A stretch of 34,387 nt of DNA from Hanamia caeni (GTDB lineage: Bacteria; Bacteroidota; Bacteroidia; Chitinophagales; Chitinophagaceae): contig NZ_RJJR01000027.1 of the NCBI RefSeq assembly GCF_003721595.1, positions 1 to 34,387 on the forward strand, written 5' to 3'. Shown here in pieces: positions 25,505-32,480 of this stretch (position 1 is its first letter; every line of letters begins with the position of its first letter). The position numbers were made by a program, and so were the translations under genes. The notes below the pieces were generated by a model. That model saw only the letters and a program-made list of their open reading frames with translations. It ran no database searches and was not told where the DNA came from.

Positions 25505-25540
25505 TTGCTAATTTTCAAATTTGCTAATTTGCTAATTGTT
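25505..25540. repeat. TTGCTAAT/TTTTCAAA array in rplP-rpmC spacer
   Basis: AATTTTCAAATTTGC is followed by TTGCTAAT repeats with an 8-nt period. Part of it is the inverted complement of the GAAAATTT array at 25451, so the two could pair in RNA. Confidence 0.8.
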
Positions 25541-25542
25541 AA

Positions 25543-25962
25543 TTAACCCACATAATCCCGGCTAACTACAAATTTTGTTTGAATAGGTAACTTCTGAGCT
25601 GCCAGTTCAAATGCTTCTTTGGCTACCTGCAGCGGAACGCCATCTGCTTCAAATATGATTCTTCCGGGCTGAACTACCGCTGCCCAATATTCCGGGTTCC
25701 CCTTACCTTTTCCCATCCTTACCTCAGCAGGTTTTTTAGTGATAGGTTTGTCAGGAAATATTCTTATCCAAACGTTTCCTTCACGTTTCATGTGACGGGT
25801 AAGCGCCTGCCTTGCTGATTCAATTTGCCTGTTTGTTAGCCATACAGAATCAAGAGACTTTAGTCCAAATGTTCCAAAAGAAATAGTATCTCCTCTTTTT
25901 GTATTGCCCTTCATACGGCCTTTCTGCATTTTCCTATGCTTTGATCTTTTTGGCTGTAACAT
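25543..25962 (-). CDS. rplP: 50S ribosomal protein uL16
   Basis: The product has 139 residues. It organises the A-site tRNA region of the 50S subunit. The N-terminus MLQPKRSKHRKMQKGRMKG, then SARQALTRHMKREGNVWIRI and RMGKGKGNPEYWAAVVQPGR are family signatures. The 99-nt spacer after it is filled by facing 8-nt-period repeats. Confidence 0.97.
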   Translation of the reverse strand: MLQPKRSKHRKMQKGRMKGNTKRGDTISFGTFGLKSLDSVWLTNRQIESARQALTRHMKREGNVWIRIFPDKPITKKPAEVRMGKGKGNPEYWAAVVQPGRIIFEADGVPLQVAKEAFELAAQKLPIQTKFVVSRDYVG

Positions 25963-26039
25963 AATTTGTCGTTTATTGTTTGTTCGCTGTAAAGTATACC
26001 ATGAACTATCTAAAATATCAGTTCTTTTGTTTTATTAGT

Positions 26040-26816
26040 TTATCTTCTTCCTCCGCCACCTCTTCTATCACCGCCTCTTCTGTCGCCGCGATCGCCTCCT
26101 CGCCTGTCTCCGAAACCGCCTCTTCTGTCGTGGCCTTCATGATCTCCCTTGCCACCGGCGATAATATTTGGATTCAAATCTCTTTTTGCCAGGACTTCTC
26201 CCTTACAAATCCAGACTTTAATTCCAATTTTTCCATACACAGTTTGTGCAAAAAGGCTGGCATAATCAATATCCATTCTTAAGGTATGAAGTGGAGTACG
26301 ACCTTGTTTTATTTCTTCACTACGCGCAATTTCTGCTCCACCCAAACGGCCTCCTACTCTCACCTTAATGCCTTCGGCGCCCATCCTTAAAGCAGAAGCG
26401 ATAGACATTTTAATCGCTCTTTTATAATTAATACGGTTTTCAATTTGCTTGGCAATTGTATCTGCCACAATAGCCGCATCCAGCTCAGGACGGCGGATTT
26501 CAAGAATATTTATCTGAACATCATCTTTACCGGTAAGCTTCTTTAATTCTTCCTTGATACGGTCAACCTCGCCGCCACCTTTTCCAATGATAATTCCGGG
26601 TTTTGAAGTATGAATAGTAATTATCAGTTTGTTTAATGTACGCTCGATAACGATTTTTGAAATTCCACCTTTGTTGATACGCGCATTAAGGTAGGTCCTG
26701 ATCCTATCGTCTTCAATCAATTTTTTACCATAATCTTTTGGATTCGCAAACCAGTTACTGTCCCATCCACGGATGATTCCTAACCTGGCTCCAATCGGAT
26801 TTGTTTTTTGACCCAT
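26040..26816 (-). CDS. rpsC: 30S ribosomal protein uS3 with Arg/Gly-rich tail
   Basis: The product has 258 residues. The KH RNA-binding domain shows PGIIIGKGGGEVDRIKEEL, and the C-terminal domain has RMGAEGIKVRVGGRLGGAEI followed by ARSEEIKQGRTPLHTLR. S3 lines the mRNA entry tunnel and supports helicase activity. After about residue 220 comes a tail of some 38 residues made of RRGG, DRRGGDR and RGGGGRR, not present in E. coli S3 (233 residues). Such RG-rich tails often bind RNA without sequence specificity (inference). It starts 10 nt after rplV. Confidence 0.96.
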   Translation of the reverse strand: MGQKTNPIGARLGIIRGWDSNWFANPKDYGKKLIEDDRIRTYLNARINKGGISKIVIERTLNKLIITIHTSKPGIIIGKGGGEVDRIKEELKKLTGKDDVQINILEIRRPELDAAIVADTIAKQIENRINYKRAIKMSIASALRMGAEGIKVRVGGRLGGAEIARSEEIKQGRTPLHTLRMDIDYASLFAQTVYGKIGIKVWICKGEVLAKRDLNPNIIAGGKGDHEGHDRRGGFGDRRGGDRGDRRGGDRRGGGGRR

Positions 26817-26826
26817 TATTTGGTTT

Positions 26827-27393
26827 TTATTTTGTTGTTTTTTTGTCTTCTTTTTTCTTTTCTGATTTTTCTACTTCAGCTTTTGCTGTTGGCTTTGCTG
26901 CTTTTTTTGGAGCCGCTTTCTTTGCCGCTGCTTTTTTTGGAGCCGCTTTCTTTGTTTTTGAAGAAGTGGATTTTTCAGCAACAGCTTTTTCTTCTACAGG
27001 AGCTGCCTCTGCTTTAGACACTTTCTTTTTTTCAGTTCCATTTCCGGTGCCGTTAATGCTGTCCACTACAATAGTTACATGATTGCTGCGCTTACGGATG
27101 CGATAACCACGACCTTGCGGAGCAGGACGCATTCTTTTAATCACTCTTCCGCAATCCACCATTATTGTTTTTACGATAAGGCCTGCATCTTCTACCTTTT
27201 CATCACTATTCTTTTGTTCCCAGTTATTGATGGCGCTCTTTAATAATTTATACATCGGCACTGCAGGATGCTTAGGGTTAAATTGAAGAATTCCTAATGC
27301 TTTTTCCACTTCAAGTCCACGAATCAGATCAGCCAACAAACGCATCTTGCGCGGGGATGTCGGATAATTATTAAGTTTTGCTACTGCTTCCAT
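26827..27393 (-). CDS. rplV: 50S ribosomal protein uL22 with long Lys/Ala tail
   Basis: The product has 188 residues. The globular part and the tunnel hairpin (MRPAPQGRGYRIRKRSNHVT) occupy the first ~115 residues, as in ordinary L22 (about 110). The remaining ~70 residues are low complexity: an acidic-basic stretch, then AAPKKAAAKK repeats and KSEKKKEDKK. The DNA for the AAPKK block contains a ~27-bp direct repeat offset by 30 bp (26897 and 26927). L22 lines the exit tunnel; the tail resembles histone H1 and may contact rRNA (inference). Confidence 0.95.
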   Translation of the reverse strand: MEAVAKLNNYPTSPRKMRLLADLIRGLEVEKALGILQFNPKHPAVPMYKLLKSAINNWEQKNSDEKVEDAGLIVKTIMVDCGRVIKRMRPAPQGRGYRIRKRSNHVTIVVDSINGTGNGTEKKKVSKAEAAPVEEKAVAEKSTSSKTKKAAPKKAAAKKAAPKKAAKPTAKAEVEKSEKKKEDKKTTK

Positions 27394-27454
27394 ATTTATC
27401 TATTTCAAAATCGGTAATAAAAGTTGTTTTACTGCCAACCATATTATCAATTGA

Positions 27455-27727
27455 TTATGCAATCTTTTTACTAGAGTGACCTTTAAAATTTCTTGTCGGT
27501 GCAAATTCACCCAGTTTATGGCCAACCATAAATTCGGTAACATACACCGGAATAAATTTGTTTCCATTGTGCACTGCAAAAGTGTGGCCTACAAAATCAG
27601 GCGTAATTGTTGACCTGCGGGACCAGGTTTTTAAAACACCTTTCTTTGCGCTTCCTTCGTTGATAGCAAGCACTTTATCTTCCAGCTTTGCTTCAACATA
27701 AGGGCCTTTTTTAATTGAACGAGCCAT
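27455..27727 (-). CDS. rpsS: 30S ribosomal protein uS19
   Basis: The product has 90 residues and sits in the 30S head with S13. It shows MARSIKKGPYVEAKLEDKV, KTWSRRSTITPDFVGHTFAV and GHKLGEFAPTRNFKGH. Length and placement between rplB and rplV are canonical. Confidence 0.97.
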   Translation of the reverse strand: MARSIKKGPYVEAKLEDKVLAINEGSAKKGVLKTWSRRSTITPDFVGHTFAVHNGNKFIPVYVTEFMVGHKLGEFAPTRNFKGHSSKKIA

Positions 27728-27756
27728 TTGTATTATTTATGTTTTTACTTAAACCT

Positions 27757-27782
27757 CCGGCTTTTAGCCTTCAGCTTTTTAG
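27757..27782. repeat. AGCTGAAGGCTAAAAGCC-type repeat in rplB-rpsS spacer
   Basis: On the minus strand AAAGCTGAAGGCTAAAAGCC contains the GGCTAAAAGCC hairpin and resembles the degenerate AGCTAA-type units in other spacers of this operon. Confidence 0.4.
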
Positions 27783-27783
27783 T

Positions 27784-28626
27784 TTATTTATTAGGTAATT
27801 TTTTACCGTTTCTTCTTTGGATAATCATTTTATCAGAACCTTTGCCCGAAGTGCGGGTAATTTCGCCCTTCGCATATTTATTGGTTCTGCTTCTCGGATG
27901 TCCGCCTGAAGCCTTTCCTTCTCCACCGCCCATCGGATGGTCAACCGGGTTCATCGCTACACCTCTTGTTCTTGGCCTGACACCTTTCCACCTGTTTCTT
28001 CCGGCTTTTCCTTTGCTTTCAAGGCTATGATCACTGTTTGAAACAACACCAACGGTTGCATAGCAGTTAATTAAAATTTTTCTCAGCTCACCGCTTGGCA
28101 TTTTCAAAACTGCATGCTTTGCTTCCTTGTTGGTAAGTTGGGCAGATGAACCGGCGCTGCGGGCTAATTTACCGCCCTGGCCGGGTTGCATCTCAATATT
28201 ATGAACTACAGTTCCCAGGGGCATATTCCTAAGCTGCAATGCATTTCCCAATTCAGGGGCAGCCGCATCGCCGCTTACAATAGTAGCGCCCACCTGCAGA
28301 CCTTGCGGCGCCAGAATGTATCTTTTTTCACCATCTGCAAAAACCGTTAAAGCAATAAATGCACTGCGATTTGGATCGTACTCAATTGTTTTTACAGTGG
28401 CAGCAATTTCTTTTTTATCTCTTTTAAAATCAATGATGCGGTACATTTTTTTATGTCCGCCTCCAAGGTAGCGCATGCTCCTGCGTCCTTGTGCGTTGCG
28501 GCCTGCTGTATGATGAACCTTCTCCACCAAACTCTTTTCGGGTTCGTTGGTTGTCACCTCAGCATAAGCATTACCAATTCTCCAGCGGGTTCCTGCGGTA
28601 GTCGGTTTGTATTTTCTTAAAGCCAT
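27784..28626 (-). CDS. rplB: 50S ribosomal protein uL2
   Basis: The product has 280 residues, close to the usual 275. It is essential for subunit association and the peptidyl-transferase centre. The signature GVAMNPVDHPMGGGEG contains the conserved His next to the catalytic centre. The N-terminal MALRKYKPTTAGTRWRIGNA and C-terminal KGSDKMIIQRRNGKKLPNK are typical. Confidence 0.98.
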   Translation of the reverse strand: MALRKYKPTTAGTRWRIGNAYAEVTTNEPEKSLVEKVHHTAGRNAQGRRSMRYLGGGHKKMYRIIDFKRDKKEIAATVKTIEYDPNRSAFIALTVFADGEKRYILAPQGLQVGATIVSGDAAAPELGNALQLRNMPLGTVVHNIEMQPGQGGKLARSAGSSAQLTNKEAKHAVLKMPSGELRKILINCYATVGVVSNSDHSLESKGKAGRNRWKGVRPRTRGVAMNPVDHPMGGGEGKASGGHPRSRTNKYAKGEITRTSGKGSDKMIIQRRNGKKLPNK

Positions 28627-28717
28627 GATTCTTTATTTTATTTTCCCCAAAAATTTGCGGGCTATTATTATATCCTTCCTGATTTCTTTCTTATATCTTA
28701 ATCTCCGATATAAAACC

Positions 28718-29017
28718 TTATACATTTCCATAAAGGTCAATGGTATCGCCTTCTGCCACTGTTACAACCGCTTTCTTTTTAGCTGGTTTGCGACCTGTTA
28801 ACAAACCGGCCTTTGTGTTTCTTTGCTTCACTTTAGAAGGCACATTTATTGTGTTTACCGCCTCTACCGTAATGCCATAAAATTCTTCCACTGCCTTTTT
28901 TATCTCCAGCTTATTAGCCTTTCTGTTTACAACAAAAGTGTAACGGTTGTATTTTTCAGACAAGCGATTCACTTTTTCTGATAACACAGGTTTTATTAAA
29001 ACATCTGACGTTTTCAT
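28718..29017 (-). CDS. rplW: 50S ribosomal protein uL23
   Basis: The product has 99 residues. It sits at the exit tunnel and is the docking site for trigger factor and SRP. It shows VLIKPVLSEKVNRLSEKYNR and NKLEIKKAVEEFYGITVEAV. The 197-nt spacer before it is the longest gap inside the operon and holds a CCTGC/GCAGG hairpin 14-36 nt upstream of the start. Confidence 0.96.
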   Translation of the reverse strand: MKTSDVLIKPVLSEKVNRLSEKYNRYTFVVNRKANKLEIKKAVEEFYGITVEAVNTINVPSKVKQRNTKAGLLTGRKPAKKKAVVTVAEGDTIDLYGNV

Positions 29018-29030
29018 TGTTCTATTTTGA

Positions 29031-29053
29031 AACCTGCTCCCCGCAGGCTGGTT
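29031..29053. repeat. GC-rich hairpin before rplW
   Basis: CCTGC and GCAGG pair around TCCCC, with possible extension by AAC/GTT after a bulge. It stands out in an AT-rich 197-nt spacer that otherwise holds nothing I recognise. Confidence 0.4.
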
Positions 29054-29214
29054 TAAAAATGTGGAAATTAAAATTGGAAACCATTTTCTTATTTCCAGAT
29101 TTATCCTTTTTATATTGCTGATTGAATCAGAATAAAAAATCGAATTATTTGTTGCTTTACTCTTTCTTTTTCAAAATCCCCTGACGGCTATTTCATCACC
29201 GCCTAACTCCTCAT

Positions 29215-29865
29215 TTATGCTTCTTCATTTTGTGTTTCAACATCTTCAGCAAAAATCTTAGCAGCACTTTCTGTAAATACTACCGAATCTGCATTCACAA
29301 TGTCATAAGTATTTATATCCAGGTATGAGGTGCCACACACTGAAGGAATATTCCTGAAACTTTTAACCACATTTTCATCATATTCAGCCAAAACCAGCAA
29401 TGATTTCCTGCTATTCGGATTCACGGCTAAAAATGTCTTACTGAATTTATTGGTCGCAGGTTTATCAATATTCACCAGCTCATCTTCTACTACCAGGATT
29501 TTATTTTCTTTCGCTTTTGCACTTAATGCGCTCATTTTCGCAATATCCTTCACTTTGCGGTTTACTTTGATATTATAACCATGAGGTTTGGGGCCAAAAA
29601 CAGTACCACCACCTTTATACAGAGGATTGCGGAGGTTACCCTTACGGCTCCCGCCTGTTCCCTTTTGCTTATGAAGCTTTTTGGAAGAGCCCTGCGCTTC
29701 TGCACGGGTTTTTACTTTGTGGGTTCCCTGCCTTTGAGCGGCGAGGTATTGTTTTACAGACAACCAAATGGCATGATTTTTAACCTCAATGCCAAATATC
29801 TCTTCCGGCAAATCAATCGTTCTGCCAGTTTTTTTACCTTCTATATTTATTATTTCTAGTTGCAT
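29215..29865 (-). CDS. rplD: 50S ribosomal protein uL4
   Basis: The product has 216 residues. It lines the exit tunnel and in gammaproteobacteria represses the S10 operon. The loop region KLHKQKGTGGSRKGNLRNPL and the following PHGYNIKVNRKVKDIAKMSA are typical. It begins 2 nt after the rplC stop, implying coupled translation. No E. coli-like S10 leader is evident upstream of rpsJ, where the spacer is only ~35 nt from promoter to ATG. Confidence 0.97.
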   Translation of the reverse strand: MQLEIINIEGKKTGRTIDLPEEIFGIEVKNHAIWLSVKQYLAAQRQGTHKVKTRAEAQGSSKKLHKQKGTGGSRKGNLRNPLYKGGGTVFGPKPHGYNIKVNRKVKDIAKMSALSAKAKENKILVVEDELVNIDKPATNKFSKTFLAVNPNSRKSLLVLAEYDENVVKSFRNIPSVCGTSYLDINTYDIVNADSVVFTESAAKIFAEDVETQNEEA

Positions 29866-29867
29866 GA

Positions 29868-30485
29868 TTATTTCTGGATTAAAACGATTGAACCGTTATG
29901 ACCGGGAACTGAACCGCTGATTAACAAATAATTCTTTTCAGGAAAAATCTTTACCACCTTAAGACCGTTCACTTTCACCTTATCATTTCCCATGCGGCCT
30001 GCCATGCGCATTCCCTTAAATACCCTTGATGGATAAGAGGAGCCGCCCACAGATCCGGGAGCTCTTGAGCGGTCGTGCTGGCCGTGCGATTGCTCGCCCA
30101 CCCCATGAAAGCCATGACGTTTTACAACACCCTGGAAACCCTTTCCTTTGGTGGTGCCAACTACAGATATTTTATCGCCTTCGGCAAATATGTCTACACT
30201 GATGGTGTCACCAACGTTTTTATCTGTTTCGCTATCGCGGATTTCTTTTACGAATTTTTTTGCCGGAGTGTTTGCTTTGGCAAAGTGGTTTTTTTCTGAG
30301 AGAAGAGTATGCTTTTCCTTTTTATCTCCAAAAGCAATCTGAACTGCATTATAGCCGTCAGTTTCGATGGTCTTTTTTTGGGTTACCACGCAAGGGCCCG
30401 CTTCAATAATGGTCACGGCAGTCTGCCTCCCATTAGTATCGAAAATGCTGGTCATGCCAACCTTTTTTCCAATAATACTTTTCAT
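29868..30485 (-). CDS. rplC: 50S ribosomal protein uL3
   Basis: The product has 205 residues and is an early assembly protein that reaches the peptidyl-transferase centre. It shows MKSIIGKKVGMTSIFDTNGR and KGFQGVVKRHGFHGVGEQSH, then VFKGMRMAGRMGNDKVKV. The 116-nt spacer before it contains two inverted repeats, the nearer one 15-45 nt upstream of the start. Confidence 0.98.
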   Translation of the reverse strand: MKSIIGKKVGMTSIFDTNGRQTAVTIIEAGPCVVTQKKTIETDGYNAVQIAFGDKKEKHTLLSEKNHFAKANTPAKKFVKEIRDSETDKNVGDTISVDIFAEGDKISVVGTTKGKGFQGVVKRHGFHGVGEQSHGQHDRSRAPGSVGGSSYPSRVFKGMRMAGRMGNDKVKVNGLKVVKIFPEKNYLLISGSVPGHNGSIVLIQK

Positions 30486-30499
30486 TTCTGTTTTATTAT

Positions 30500-30530
30500 A
30501 CTCAGCGGTACCGGATTCCGGTACATGAGT
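30500..30530. repeat. Inverted repeat before rplC
   Basis: ACTCAGCGGTACCGGA pairs with TCCGGTACATGAGT with one bulge. It could form a strong hairpin in the rpsJ-rplC spacer of the mRNA. Confidence 0.65.
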
Positions 30531-30553
30531 GTTACAATTTTTTATAAGAACTT

Positions 30554-30600
30554 AGCCCTTTCTTCTCCTTCCTTTCATAAAGGAAGGCCTGAAGGAGGCT
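30554..30600. repeat. REP-like palindromic element in rpsJ-rplC spacer
   Basis: CCTTCCTTT and AAAGGAAGG form a perfect 9-bp stem with a 3-nt loop (30567-30587), flanked by AGCCCTTTC and GAAGGAGGCT arms that also pair. The composition differs from the AT-rich spacers and recalls Bacteroidota intergenic palindromes. Confidence 0.65.
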
Positions 30601-30601
30601 T

Positions 30602-30907
30602 TTATGCTTTAATCTCAACGTCAACGCCGGAGGGCAAATCCAATTTTGAAAGCGCATCTACGGTTCTTGAACTGCTGGTATAGATATCCAGCAAACGCTT
30701 GTGCGTACAAAGTTGAAACTGCTCACGCGCTTTTTTATTCACGTGTGGAGAACGCAATACGGTGAAAATTTTCTTATGAGTAGGTAAAGGAATTGGCCCT
30801 GTTACTACTGCACCTGTACTGCGTACGGTCTTTACGATTTTTTCTGCTGATTTATCTACCAGGTTATGGTCGTAAGACTGAAGTTTTATCCTTATTCTCT
30901 GAGACAT
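30602..30907 (-). CDS. rpsJ: 30S ribosomal protein uS10
   Basis: The product has 101 residues and is the first gene of the operon. It shows MSQRIRIKLQSYDHNLVDKS, GPIPLPTHKKIFTVLRSPHV and SSRTVDALSKLDLPSGVDVE. It acts in the 30S head and, as NusE, in transcription antitermination. A strong promoter lies ~40 nt upstream and the next gene is divergent, so the fusA-rpsJ linkage common in bacteria is broken here. Confidence 0.97.
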   Translation of the reverse strand: MSQRIRIKLQSYDHNLVDKSAEKIVKTVRSTGAVVTGPIPLPTHKKIFTVLRSPHVNKKAREQFQLCTHKRLLDIYTSSSRTVDALSKLDLPSGVDVEIKA

Positions 30908-30917
30908 TTTAAAGAAC

Positions 30918-30976
30918 TTTTTTTATCCAAATTTATTTTGGGAGTGCAAAAGTAGATTGTTATTACTACAAAACAA
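30918..30976 (-). promoter_or_regulatory. S10-spc operon promoter
   Basis: On the minus strand a -33 TTG (30974-30976) is followed after 19 nt by TACTTTTG (30947-30954). This matches TTG-N17-23-TAnnTTTG. The continuation CACTCCC is shared with the rpsA promoter. The first transcribed bases can fold as a short stem-loop (TCC-AAA with TTT-GGA). Confidence 0.8.
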
Positions 30977-31056
30977 AAAAATAATGTGAAGATTTTAAAA
31001 AAAATCAAATGATTATTACTGGCATTATATTTTCTTTCGAAAAAGAAAAGAGTAAT

Positions 31057-31587
31057 ATGGCCGAAAACAATAAAAATTTAAGCAAAGAAGAGTTATCAGA
31101 TGAAATTGATTCTCCTCAAAACCGGGAAGAGTTAAAGGATGTTCCGACTCATATTGACATTCCTGATGCACATGAAATACCAGGCCAGGAAAACTTTGAA
31201 CCTGCGCCACTTGGCGATTTGGCGGGCACAACTATTTCATCATCCGACGAAGAAGGAAACGAAGTTTTTGATGAAAATCTTGACCAGGAAATAATGGATA
31301 GCCCTGATTCAAATGTATCTGACCAGGAAAAAGATACCTTAAGCAGGACTTTTGCAGATATGCCTGGTGATGATGAAAATCTTCGTGAGGCAGCCCTTGA
31401 CAACCGGGATGAAGACGGGGAAGAATTAAATGAAGGTAGCTTCAAAAACAATATTTCGGCCTCAGACCTCGATATTCCGGGAGAAGAGTTAGATGATGCC
31501 AATGAAAATATTGGCGAAGAAGATGAAGAAAATAATGTTTATAGCCTGGGCGGTGACAATGACGATATCCCCCGCGATGACTTTTAG
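31057..31587 (+). CDS. Highly acidic, probably disordered hypothetical protein
   Basis: The frame opens at 31009, but the ATG at 31057 (MAENNKNLSKEELSDEID) gives a natural hydrophilic start after an A-rich stretch (176 residues). It has no Cys, no Trp, and no signal peptide or membrane segment. Asp, Glu and Asn dominate. Short motifs recur: EIPGQEN, DMPGDDEN, DIPGEELDD and DDIPRDD, suggesting a degenerate I/M-P-G/R-acid linear motif. I do not recognise a family. It is divergent from rpsJ and shares its ~150-nt upstream region, so it could be expressed with the ribosomal genes; that is only an inference. Confidence 0.7.
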   Translation: MAENNKNLSKEELSDEIDSPQNREELKDVPTHIDIPDAHEIPGQENFEPAPLGDLAGTTISSSDEEGNEVFDENLDQEIMDSPDSNVSDQEKDTLSRTFADMPGDDENLREAALDNRDEDGEELNEGSFKNNISASDLDIPGEELDDANENIGEEDEENNVYSLGGDNDDIPRDDF

Positions 31588-31710
31588 TGTGTACATATGC
31601 TAACAACAAGGCATACAAGATTACAAAACATCCTGTGTGTCTTATTTATTATGTGTATGATTTAAGTCTTTTTATTATCGAGCCAAACCGGCGGATTTTG
31701 TTATCACAAT

Positions 31711-32337
31711 TTAAAAATACACCGATACGCCCATAGTGGCTGCAAATTGGCTTTGTTTCTGTTTTTGCCCTGAGCCCAACTTATCTTTTAATTTTGTGTA
31801 AGAATATTGCAGCCCCAAATCAAAAGAAACTGCCCGTGATACAAAATAGGTTTCTCCCAATCCGCCGTAAAATGATACGCCAGATAATTCGTACACTTTA
31901 TTATAATTTTCCGTTACTCGTGAATCCCTTTGCCGCAGCCAGGTATAGCCTGCACCTGCCGCAGCAGTAGGCCTTAGTTTTCCATATACGGGAAAAAAAT
32001 ATTGCACCTGGGGAACGATGGTAAGTGATTGCGTAATATTCTGTGTGCCGCTGGTTAAATATCCCTGCTGCACTTTAGAGTAATTGTAAGAATAGGTTCC
32101 CGAAACGGCAATACTTACATCCTGCGCTATAAAATACCCGGCGCCCAAAGCAAAATCATAATCGTTGCTCGTTGATTTGCCGGTGCTGACACTATCAGTT
32201 CCGGTGGTAATTTTCGAAAACAGGAAATTAAGACCCGTTTTGCCCGACAAAACAAAACTGCCTTTTTGTGTTTGTGCAAATGAAGTTGAAAAAAAGAAAA
32301 ATAGGCATATTGCCGAAATACCAAATTTAGTTCTCAT
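31711..32337 (-). CDS. Small outer-membrane beta-barrel protein (OmpW/PF13505-like)
   Basis: The product has 208 residues. The signal peptide is MRTKFGISAICLFFFFSTSFAQ. The mature part is about eight amphipathic strands (DYDFALGAGYFIAQDVSIAV, YSYNYSKV, LTIVPQVQYFFPVYG, FDLGLQYSYTKL) and ends GVSVYF with a terminal aromatic residue, the usual barrel-assembly signal. It fits the small porin-like outer-membrane protein class; its role is unknown. A 14-bp perfect palindrome lies 26 nt upstream of the start. Confidence 0.85.
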   Translation of the reverse strand: MRTKFGISAICLFFFFSTSFAQTQKGSFVLSGKTGLNFLFSKITTGTDSVSTGKSTSNDYDFALGAGYFIAQDVSIAVSGTYSYNYSKVQQGYLTSGTQNITQSLTIVPQVQYFFPVYGKLRPTAAAGAGYTWLRQRDSRVTENYNKVYELSGVSFYGGLGETYFVSRAVSFDLGLQYSYTKLKDKLGSGQKQKQSQFAATMGVSVYF

Positions 32338-32362
32338 AGGTTATTTTTTTGAGAGGATTTTT

Positions 32363-32376
32363 AAAGCAATTGCTTT
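32363..32376. promoter_or_regulatory. Perfect palindrome upstream of the barrel gene
   Basis: AAAGCAATTGCTTT is a perfect 14-bp palindrome. Outer arms GAGAGG (32351-32356) and CCTCTC (32396-32401) also pair, so the region could be an operator or a structured leader. Confidence 0.4.
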
Positions 32377-32480
32377 GCAATTAGATTTTTATTTCCCTCT
32401 CTTAACGACAATTCACCTTGTTTATTTTAACTCATGAATGCGTTGAAATCAGCAAGGCAAGGAACCGGTAAACTATAGTA

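Noticed and set aside
29018..29214. Possible 20-codon ORF in the rplD-rplW spacer
   Set aside because: Its end overlaps the GC-rich hairpin and its composition is unremarkable.
31597..31665. 22-codon hydrophobic plus-strand ORF just after the acidic protein gene
   Set aside because: It starts 9 nt after the stop, but has mixed composition with late Cys/Met residues and no other support; too short to call.
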